From Chloroflexota bacterium (lineage in GTDB: Bacteria > Chloroflexota > UBA6077): a stretch of 5,036 nt of DNA. Shown here in pieces: positions 1 to 4,441 of the stretch. A model generated the notes under the pieces. It saw only the letters and a program-made list of their open reading frames with translations. It did not search any database and had not been told where the DNA came from. The translations under genes were made by a program, and so were the position numbers. The stretch is from positions 1 through 5,036 of the forward strand of contig JAJYKO010000524.1 of NCBI GenBank assembly GCA_021788565.1, given 5' to 3'. Each line of letters begins with the position of its first letter. Position 1 is the first letter of the stretch.

Positions 1-2
1 GG

Positions 3-43
3 GACTGAGGACTGAGTACGTCTGTCCAGAACCCAGAACTCAG
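3..43. repeat. Short tandem heptamers upstream of the first gene
   Basis: Two adjacent copies of GACTGAG (3-9 and 10-16) are followed, after a 9-base gap, by two adjacent copies of CCAGAAC (26-32 and 33-39). CTGAGT (12-17) and ACTCAG (38-43) are also inverted complements, so the block could form a small stem. The window starts here, so it may be the end of a longer repeat tract. No function is assigned; it lies just upstream of the ribosome site of the first gene. Confidence 0.55.
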
Positions 44-67
44 CACACACAAGAAAAGGAGAGAGAG

Positions 68-310
68 ATGGAGATCAAGATTCTCGGGTCGGGCTGCTCT
101 AACTGCTTGAAGTTGGAGGCCATGGTCAAGCAGGTGGCGGTCGAGAAGGATCTGGAGGCCACATTCCTGAAGGTGACGGACTACAAGGACATCATGTCCT
201 ACGGCATCATGCACACCCCTGGTCTGGTGGTAAACGGCAAGCTTCTTTCGGCTGGGCGCATCCCATCCAGGCAGGAGATCGGCAGCTGGCTTGAGGCGGC
301 CCGGGGTTAG
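68..310 (+). CDS. Small thioredoxin-like redox-active disulfide protein
   Basis: An 80-residue cytosolic protein with the compact thioredoxin/glutaredoxin-like fold of the 'redox-active disulfide protein 2' (MTH895-like) family, whose usual length is close to 80. The N-terminal strand MEIKILGSG leads directly into the active site C10-S-N-C13. The segment HTPGLVVNGK supplies the expected Thr-Pro (P51) cis-proline loop opposite the disulfide, followed by the usual 'VNGKLLSAGRIPS' type hairpin and a C-terminal helix. No signal peptide is seen. The ATG at 68 is preceded by AAGGA (56-60) at a good distance. The stop is 14 bases before the next start, so it is almost certainly co-transcribed with the TauE-type permease. 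A role as thiol-disulfide partner or carrier for that cluster is inferred; the in vivo substrate cannot be read from the sequence. Confidence 0.9.
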   Translation: MEIKILGSGCSNCLKLEAMVKQVAVEKDLEATFLKVTDYKDIMSYGIMHTPGLVVNGKLLSAGRIPSRQEIGSWLEAARG

Positions 311-324
311 GGAGGGGCGGCATC

Positions 325-1083
325 ATGGCGACTTTGAGCGTTTACCTGGTGGGGGTGCCAGTGGTGCTCATCTTCTCGGCCATTCTCTCCATGGCGGGGC
401 TGGGCGCGGCCTTCCTGTTCGTGCCCTTCTTCTACTGGTTGGGGGTGCCCCTGGAGGTGGCGATGCCGACGGCGCTGCTGCTGAACTTCGTCAGCCTGGC
501 CTTCGCCGCCGTCGTGTACGTGAGAAGCCACGTCGTGGACTTCCGGGCGGGGCTGCCCATCGCTGTGGCAGCAGTGCTGCTCTCCCCACTGGGCGCTCAG
601 ACCACCCGACTGGTGGACCAGAAGGTGCTGCTCTGGATGTTTGCCGCCTTCCTGGTCTTCGCGGGCTCCATGATGCTGTTCTACAAGACGAAAACTCGCC
701 AGGCCCGACGGGGTGCCGGGGCTGCCGCCCTGGGAGCCGGCGTCGGCGCCGTCGCCGGCTTCCTGGGCGGTCTGCTGGGGATCGGCGGTGGCAACTTCGT
801 CGTGCCCGTGCTCAACGGACTGGGCTACGACGCCAAGGTAGCCGCGGGCACCACGGCCTTCGTGGTGGTCTTCTCCTCCCTGGCAGGGTTTCTCGGCCAC
901 GTCTCCCTCGGTGGGATGGACTACGCCTTCCTGGTGGTGATGGCCGTGGCCGCCATCGTGGGGGCGCTTCTCGGTTCATATCTCATGCGCTACAAGCTGA
1001 GCAGCCCGCAGCTAAAACAGATTATCGGGCTGGTGCTGTACTTTGTGGCGGCCAAGATCGTCTGGGGCCTCGTGATGGGGTGA
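325..1083 (+). CDS. TauE/SafE-family membrane permease (putative sulfite/sulfonate exporter)
   Basis: A 252-residue integral membrane protein with about eight hydrophobic segments, typical in length for the TSUP (TauE/SafE, DUF81) family. It has the two-halves architecture. The second half begins with the glycine-rich signature GLLGIGGGNFVVPVL (149-163), and the first half has a degenerate equivalent, LSMAGLGAAFLFVPF (21-35). The halves are joined by a basic cytoplasmic loop, KTKTRQARR (121-129). Characterised relatives export sulfite, sulfoacetate or related sulfur compounds, but substrates vary across the family, so the substrate here is a family-based guess. The ATG at 325 is chosen because GGAGGGG (311-317) lies 7 bases upstream. 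Tight spacing after the thioredoxin-like gene suggests coupled expression and perhaps thiol-dependent handling of the transported sulfur species. Confidence 0.9.
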   Translation: MATLSVYLVGVPVVLIFSAILSMAGLGAAFLFVPFFYWLGVPLEVAMPTALLLNFVSLAFAAVVYVRSHVVDFRAGLPIAVAAVLLSPLGAQTTRLVDQKVLLWMFAAFLVFAGSMMLFYKTKTRQARRGAGAAALGAGVGAVAGFLGGLLGIGGGNFVVPVLNGLGYDAKVAAGTTAFVVVFSSLAGFLGHVSLGGMDYAFLVVMAVAAIVGALLGSYLMRYKLSSPQLKQIIGLVLYFVAAKIVWGLVMG

Positions 1084-1153
1084 TGTTGTGACGCCGTGCG
1101 GCCGGGAATGGTGCTGTTGACTCGACGGCTCGTTTTCTCGTGGAGGTGTGCGA

Positions 1154-1675
1154 ATGCTTCTGACAGGCTACACACTCAGGATGGTTTCGTCCGACTGCAA
1201 CCCGTTCGCGACGACGGCGAACGCGGTGGCGGCACTTTCGGATGACGTGAGCGCCGTGCTTCCGTATCTGAACGCGGTTCTGAAGGGCGCGCGTTACGAC
1301 CCCATTGGAATGAGTCTGATATTTCAGCGGGACGGGCATCGCGTCGTTCTGCAGTCTCGCCAGGCGGCCATGACGAAGCTGGAGGATGAGGCGGAAGGCA
1401 CGGCGCTCATGGACTGGCTGGTGGAAACAATCAACCGGACCTGGGATGAGCGGGGCGAGATTGAGCCAGATCACCGGGCGGCCCGGCAACCGGGACTTCT
1501 GGAGGTCTACAAGGGGCTGCCGGGCGGCAACTGCCGGGCCTGCGGGGAAGCAACCTGCCTTGCATTCGCGACGAAGCTGCTCCGCGAGGAGGTGGATCTC
1601 GCCGCCTGCTCGCCTTTGTTCACCGAGCAGCACTCCGACGCCCGAGAGAAGCTCCTGGAGTTGCTTGGCCAATAG
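1154..1675 (+). CDS. Fe-S-binding protein with C-terminal four-cysteine [4Fe-4S] domain
   Basis: A 173-residue soluble protein. The C-terminal part has the motif C127-X2-C130-X4-C135-X16-C152 within GGNCRACGEATC...ACSPLF, matching the four-cysteine 'putative Fe-S cluster' domain (PF04060 type) seen in RnfB and in the corrinoid Fe-S protein of the acetyl-CoA pathway. The N-terminal 110 residues (VLPYLNAVLKGARYDP, then helical segments to about E104) have no fold I can name, but the overall layout resembles stand-alone '(Fe-S)-binding protein' entries of anaerobes. One further cysteine, C15, is present. The ATG at 1154 is preferred over an in-frame GTG at 1148 because GGAGG (1142-1146) lies 7 bases before it. 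A small electron-transfer role is inferred. It sits 70 bases after the permease gene, and no separate promoter is convincing. Confidence 0.85.
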   Translation: MLLTGYTLRMVSSDCNPFATTANAVAALSDDVSAVLPYLNAVLKGARYDPIGMSLIFQRDGHRVVLQSRQAAMTKLEDEAEGTALMDWLVETINRTWDERGEIEPDHRAARQPGLLEVYKGLPGGNCRACGEATCLAFATKLLREEVDLAACSPLFTEQHSDAREKLLELLGQ

Positions 1676-1705
1676 GGGGGTCCGAGGCGCCGTACCGGCA
1701 GGGTG

Positions 1706-1747
1706 CCGCGCCGAAATCTCGCACGGCGCGGAAGACTCAGGCGAGAT
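1706..1747 (+). promoter_or_regulatory. Candidate H-type RNA pseudoknot in the leader of the CMD-family gene
   Basis: Stem 1 pairs CCGCGCCG (1706-1713) with CGGCGCGG (1724-1731), 8 perfect GC pairs. Its 10-base loop contains ATCTCGC (1716-1722), which is perfectly complementary to GCGAGAT (1741-1747), giving a 7-bp stem 2. The connectors are 2 bases (AA), 1 base (A) and 9 bases, which suits H-type geometry. An upstream GCGCCG (1687-1692) could compete for the 3' side of stem 1. The structure ends 25 bases before the ribosome site of the downstream gene. It resembles no riboswitch class I recognise. The pairing is seen directly; function is inference. Confidence 0.4.
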
Positions 1748-1786
1748 AGACATAAGAAACATGAATCGAGCGAAGAGGTAAGAAAA

Positions 1787-2179
1787 GTGGAACAAGATCA
1801 GAAGCCGACGGTAGAGCAGGTCCTCGCGGGAATGGCCGAGAAGATGGGCGAGGTGCCACGGCCCATGGTGCTGATGTCTCGAGTTGCGCCGCAAGCCGTG
1901 CTGCGGCAGGCAGCGGACCAGAAGTTCGTCTTCGAGCAGCCGCAGATTCCCATGAAGTACAAGACCCTGATGATGATCGTGGCCACGGTCGCGATGGGCA
2001 ACGAAAAGTGCGCGAAAACCCAGATCATCCAGGCCAAGCGAGCAGGGATCACCAAGGAGGAGATCGGCGAGGCGATCCTGCTGGCCCGCTACGCCCTGGC
2101 CTCGACCAGCTTCAATACCGTCGTGGATGGACTCGAGTTGCTCGTGGGAAGCGAGGATATACCCAGCAACGCCGGGTAG
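1787..2179 (+). CDS. Carboxymuconolactone decarboxylase (CMD/AhpD-like) family protein, single-cysteine variant
   Basis: A 130-residue protein of the CMD/AhpD-like all-helical family; the length is typical of single-domain members, which usually assemble as oligomers. The core segment runs from the PQIPMKYKTLMMIVATVAMG region (about 52-71), through NEKCAKTQ (72-79), to AKRAGITKEEIGEAILLARY (83-102). The redox-active members carry CxxC followed by a histidine. Here, when aligned on AGIT, the first cysteine position is N72, the second is C75, and the following His positions are Thr/Gln. A peroxidase-partner disulfide mechanism is therefore doubtful, and the reaction is unknown. The start is GTG at 1787, because AAGAGG (1773-1778) lies 8 bases before it; an in-frame GTG at 1703 has no comparable site and would put the predicted leader structure inside the gene. 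It lies between the Fe-S protein and chromate transporter genes. Confidence 0.85.
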   Translation: MEQDQKPTVEQVLAGMAEKMGEVPRPMVLMSRVAPQAVLRQAADQKFVFEQPQIPMKYKTLMMIVATVAMGNEKCAKTQIIQAKRAGITKEEIGEAILLARYALASTSFNTVVDGLELLVGSEDIPSNAG

Positions 2180-2271
2180 GACAGCTAGCAAGTAGGCAAG
2201 CAGGTGACAGGCTCGGCCGCGGCGCGATCTGCCGGCGAGCTTGTGCACGTGCTTGAAGGAAAGGGATCTTC

Positions 2272-3492
2272 ATGGCGACGCAACAAGCTAGGGTGGACAG
2301 CGAAGGTCAGGATCGGCCTCACATCGAACTGTGGAGTCTCTTCCTGACCTACCTGCGTATTGGGACCACTGCTTTCGGCTTTAGCATCCTCGCGGAGATG
2401 CGCGACTTGGTGAAGCGGGAACGGTGGCTCACTGAGCCCGAGATGAATGAGGGTATTGCCCTTGTCCAGCTCTACCCGGGCCCGGTAATGGTGGACCTGA
2501 CAGCGTACGTGGGCTACCGCCTGCGGGGCGTTCCCGGAGCTCTCGCCGCGACTTTCGGCTTCGTCTTGCCATCCTTCATCCTGATGGTTGGCCTCTCCGC
2601 CATCTACTTCGCGCTGGGAACCGTCGCGTGGGTTCGTCCTCTCTTCATCGGATTGGAGGCACTGGTGGTCGGGGTGGTTCTGAATATGGCGCTGGAATTC
2701 GGGGCGCAGAACGTGCGCGGTCGGGAGGAGGCGGTGATCGCGACGGTAGCATTCGCGGCCCTGCTGCTGAAGTTGAACGCCGTCCTGATCGTGCTGGTGG
2801 CCCTGGGGGCCGGCGCTCTATTGCTGCGTCCGCCGGAGGGTGGCGCTGCTGCCCCCGCAATTCAACCGCCCGTCTCTCGTGGGCCGCTCCGAGTGCCATG
2901 GTCAGAGGTGGCCGTCGCGGTGATAGTGGTGGCGAGCGCCGCGTGGTTCTTCGCATTGGGTGGGGCTATGGGGGCACTCGGCCTGTCATTCCTGAAGATA
3001 GGCGCCGTCGCCTTCGGGAATGGTATGACAATTATGCCGCTCCTCCAAGCCGAGGCTGTGGATGCCCACGGCTGGCTCACCCTGCGGCAGTTTGCGGACG
3101 GCATCGCCCTGGGCCAGATAACCCCCGGACCCTTCCTTATCACGGCAGCCTTCGTGGGCTACAAGCTGTTCGGGGTAGTGGGGGCGGCCGTTGGTACCTT
3201 CGCCATTTTTGCGCCTTCCTTCGCGATGACGCTGCTGTTCGCCGAGCTTTTCGGCCAGATACGGCACCACGTTGTGGTCCGAGGGGCGGTGCGTGGGGTG
3301 CTGGCCAGCTTCGTTGGGTTGCTGATGGTAGTCGCATTCCAGATAGGGCAGATCGCCCTGGTAGGGCCGGCAGAAATAATCCTGGCTGCCGGAGCTTTTG
3401 TGGGGGCGCGGTATTTTCGGTTGCCGCTGGCGGCGCTGTTCGCCATTGGCCTTCTGGTCTGGGCTGGGATCCTTGCTCTTGGCTGGGTGTGA
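2272..3492 (+). CDS. chrA: Chromate transporter, two-domain ChrA family
   Basis: A 406-residue polytopic membrane protein with the duplicated CHR architecture; the length is normal for fused, long-chain ChrA proteins. The N-terminal half (about 20-185) has YPGPVMVDLTAYVGYRLRG (68-86) followed by a GALAATFGFVLPSF segment (89-102). The C-terminal half (about 211-406) repeats it as GQITPGPFLITAAFVGYK (281-298) and a second FAPSF (313-317), with FGNG at 248-251. A Pro/Ala/Gly-rich linker (about 186-210) joins the halves. Characterised members export chromate from the cytoplasm using the proton-motive force, and sulfate is a competing analogue. The ATG at 2272 follows GAAGGAAAGGGA (2255-2266). No chrB regulator is visible. 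The proximity of a sulfur-type permease makes a broader oxyanion role possible, but that is inference. Confidence 0.92.
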   Translation: MATQQARVDSEGQDRPHIELWSLFLTYLRIGTTAFGFSILAEMRDLVKRERWLTEPEMNEGIALVQLYPGPVMVDLTAYVGYRLRGVPGALAATFGFVLPSFILMVGLSAIYFALGTVAWVRPLFIGLEALVVGVVLNMALEFGAQNVRGREEAVIATVAFAALLLKLNAVLIVLVALGAGALLLRPPEGGAAAPAIQPPVSRGPLRVPWSEVAVAVIVVASAAWFFALGGAMGALGLSFLKIGAVAFGNGMTIMPLLQAEAVDAHGWLTLRQFADGIALGQITPGPFLITAAFVGYKLFGVVGAAVGTFAIFAPSFAMTLLFAELFGQIRHHVVVRGAVRGVLASFVGLLMVVAFQIGQIALVGPAEIILAAGAFVGARYFRLPLAALFAIGLLVWAGILALGWV

Positions 3493-3766
3493 GACGGTAG
3501 AGCGCGAGCCGTGCGGCCTGGCAGGCTGGAGGTCGCCGGAGATGGGATCTGATCCGAAACTTGAGCACAGAAATTGCGTATCCAGAAGTAACTTGGTGCA
3601 GATCCTGCGGATCTTGAACTTGCCGATAGATCCGGCGAGGCCAGCCCCTGGACGGCCGGACTCGCGGGCTGGTGAAACTCGGGATAGCGGATTTCCGCAG
3701 CCCGGTCGCGCGGGCCGGTTCAGGGCCAATACGGCTTGCAGTGCATCGCGCGCTTGCGACCGATAA
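3493..3766. other. Gene-free stretch after chrA with several short hairpins
   Basis: I see no convincing gene on either strand: open frames here are unsupported by ribosome sites and run on from, or antisense to, chrA. Small inverted repeats are present: AGATCC-TGC-GGATCT (3600-3614), GGATCTGATCC (3545-3555), CCAGCCC (3641-3647) with GGGCTGG (3666-3672), GCGG-ATTT-CCGC (3687-3698), and GCCCG (3700-3704) with CGGGC (3711-3715). None is followed by a T-run, so no intrinsic terminator for chrA can be called. The cluster of stems may be a structured RNA or simply GC-rich noncoding sequence; no known RNA family was recognised. Confidence 0.5.
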
Positions 3767-3784
3767 TGAGTGAGGCATCACTCA
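3767..3784. promoter_or_regulatory. Upstream operator O1, TetR-type palindrome
   Basis: TGAGTGAGGCATCACTCA has perfect 7-base arms (TGAGTGA/TCACTCA) around GGCA. The same arms recur at 3874-3891, which makes a specific protein-binding site much more likely than chance. Its centre is about 60 bp upstream of the -35 box, so it could bind a second dimer for looping or serve an additional promoter. The shape resembles operators of TetR-family regulators such as Bacillus FadR/YsiA (TGAATGA...TCATTCA); that assignment is inferred. Confidence 0.8.
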
Positions 3785-3834
3785 GGATATGCGCGTTTCT
3801 ATGGTATTGGGAAGCGATGTAGCCCCCAAATGTA

Positions 3835-3862
3835 TTGACAGGAGGGTTGGGACGGCTATAAT
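3835..3862 (+). promoter_or_regulatory. Consensus sigma-70-type promoter for the SPW/radical SAM genes
   Basis: TTGACA (3835-3840) and TATAAT (3857-3862) are both perfect hexamers, separated by 16 bp. Transcription would begin near 3869-3870, about 80 bases before the SPW start codon. Such a strong core promoter with an operator immediately downstream is typical of a promoter that is normally shut by a repressor and fires strongly on release. Confidence 0.88.
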
Positions 3863-3873
3863 AGCGGCTGTGA

Positions 3874-3891
3874 TGAGTGAGCGATCACTCA
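3874..3891. promoter_or_regulatory. Downstream operator O2, TetR-type palindrome
   Basis: TGAGTGAGCGATCACTCA has the same 7-base arms as O1, with a GCGA spacer. It starts about 4 bases after the predicted transcription start, where a bound repressor would block initiation or early elongation. Its centre is 107 bp from that of O1, close to ten helical turns. An in-frame GTG at 3877 lies inside this operator and is therefore rejected as the start of the downstream gene. Confidence 0.85.
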
Positions 3892-3912
3892 GAACGAAAG
3901 AACAAGGGATTG

Positions 3913-3930
3913 CGCCACGTTGACGTGGCG
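3913..3930. promoter_or_regulatory. Second palindrome in the 5' leader, just before the SPW ribosome site
   Basis: CGCCACGTTGACGTGGCG consists of perfect 8-base arms around TG. As RNA it would form a stem of 7 pairs with a TTGA loop, ending 4 bases before the Shine-Dalgarno run. It is unrelated in sequence to O1/O2. It could be a further protein-binding site or a leader hairpin affecting mRNA stability or translation. The symmetry is certain; the role is not. Confidence 0.5.
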
Positions 3931-3948
3931 ACAAGGGGAGGCGGCAAC

Positions 3949-4302
3949 ATGAAGGCTTGGACTCGGTGGCAAGAGTGGCTCAACCTGGTGGTGGGTGCGT
4001 GGGTTTTCATCTCGCCGTGGATCCTGGGGTTCTCGCAGGATCCGGCTAGCTCCTGGAGCGCCTGGGTTCTGGGCGTGCTCCTGGTGGTCGTGGCCCTGTG
4101 GGCGCTGGCGGCCCCGTTCTCGACGGCGGCAGTGTGGATCGTCGGCGCACTTGGGGTACTGGTGTTTCTGTCCCCGTGGGTTCTCGGCTTCGCTGGTCTA
4201 GCCAACCCCGCCTGGAGCGCGTGGATCACTGGTGTTGTGGTAGCCGTGGCGGCGGTGTGGGATTTGGTGCAGCCGAGGGGCGCCGGCTCGCAGATAGCGT
4301 AA
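3949..4302 (+). CDS. SPW-repeat membrane protein
   Basis: A 117-residue inner-membrane protein with two copies of the SPW repeat (PF03779 type). Copy 1 has W-N-x-x-V-G-A-W-V-F then SPWILGF (22-28) and WSAWVLG (36-42). Copy 2 has SPWVLGF (75-81) and WSAWITG (89-95), a regular offset of 53 residues. Four hydrophobic helices are expected, two per repeat, joined by short tryptophan-rich loops; no catalytic residues are evident and the biochemical role of the family is unknown to me. The ATG at 3949 is chosen because GGGGAGG (3935-3941) lies 7 bases upstream. It is the first gene behind the operator-controlled promoter and probably forms a unit with the radical SAM gene that starts 139 bases later. 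Confidence 0.9.
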   Translation: MKAWTRWQEWLNLVVGAWVFISPWILGFSQDPASSWSAWVLGVLLVVVALWALAAPFSTAAVWIVGALGVLVFLSPWVLGFAGLANPAWSAWITGVVVAVAAVWDLVQPRGAGSQIA

Positions 4303-4338
4303 GTCTTCTGGTTGCTGGCCCGTGTGGCCGCTAATCGC

Positions 4339-4381
4339 GGGGGCGGGCGTGGGGTCGGGGGGTTTGTTGACCCCTCGACCC
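4339..4381 (+). promoter_or_regulatory. Overlapping G-quadruplex motif and 11-bp hairpin between SPW and radical SAM genes
   Basis: Four G-tracts (4339-4343, 4345-4347, 4351-4354, 4357-4362) are separated by loops of 1, 3 and 2 bases, a compact G-quadruplex motif on the coding strand. The last two tracts also form the 5' arm (4352-4362) of a hairpin whose 3' arm is CCCCTCGACCC (4371-4381): 11 pairs with one G-U and an 8-base loop. The two folds cannot coexist. No T-run follows, so this is not a standard terminator. It ends 44 bases before the ribosome site of the radical SAM gene. Confidence 0.6.
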
Positions 4382-4441
4382 TGGGGCATATCTGGCGCTG
4401 GTTGAAACGCGAATTCTTGAGCAAGAAGGAGGGTCAGGGGC

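Noticed and set aside
1117..1145. Promoter before the Fe-S protein gene based on TTGACT
   Set aside because: No -10-like hexamer at the right distance; that position is occupied by the ribosome site.
1761..1781. Six-residue leader peptide frame (MNRAKR) overlapping the ribosome site of the CMD-family gene
   Set aside because: No ribosome site of its own and no attenuation-type codon bias; more likely incidental.
2211..2240. Hairpin GCTCG...CGAGC upstream of chrA
   Set aside because: Only 5 continuous pairs plus 3 after a bulge; expected by chance in GC-rich sequence, and not followed by a T-run.
1022..2248. 408-codon open frame on the minus strand
   Set aside because: It lies antisense to three well-supported genes and is His/Arg/Leu-rich with no recognisable domain; such long antisense frames are common in GC-rich DNA.
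3666..3690. Cobalamin or FMN riboswitch, suggested by GGTGAAAC next to GGGC and CGGGA
   Set aside because: The remaining conserved boxes of either class are absent, and the downstream gene is not a cofactor gene of the kind these usually control.
3398..3766. Plus-strand 122-codon frame overlapping the chrA end
   Set aside because: Begins inside chrA in another frame, has no good ribosome site, and its translation shows no domain or hydrophobic pattern.
3140..3781. Minus-strand open frame of 213 codons covering the post-chrA gap
   Set aside because: Much of it is antisense to chrA, and the rest shows Arg/Pro/Ser-rich translation with no motif and no ribosome site. It does not resemble a TetR-type regulator.
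4352..4381. Intrinsic terminator after the SPW gene
   Set aside because: The stem is strong but is followed by TGGGGCATAT rather than a T-run, so it is described as a structure, not a terminator.
4367..4394. Internal promoter for the radical SAM gene (TTGACC, 16 bases, TATCTG)
   Set aside because: The -10 matches only three of six positions, and the -35 lies in the hairpin loop and 3' arm; too weak to call.
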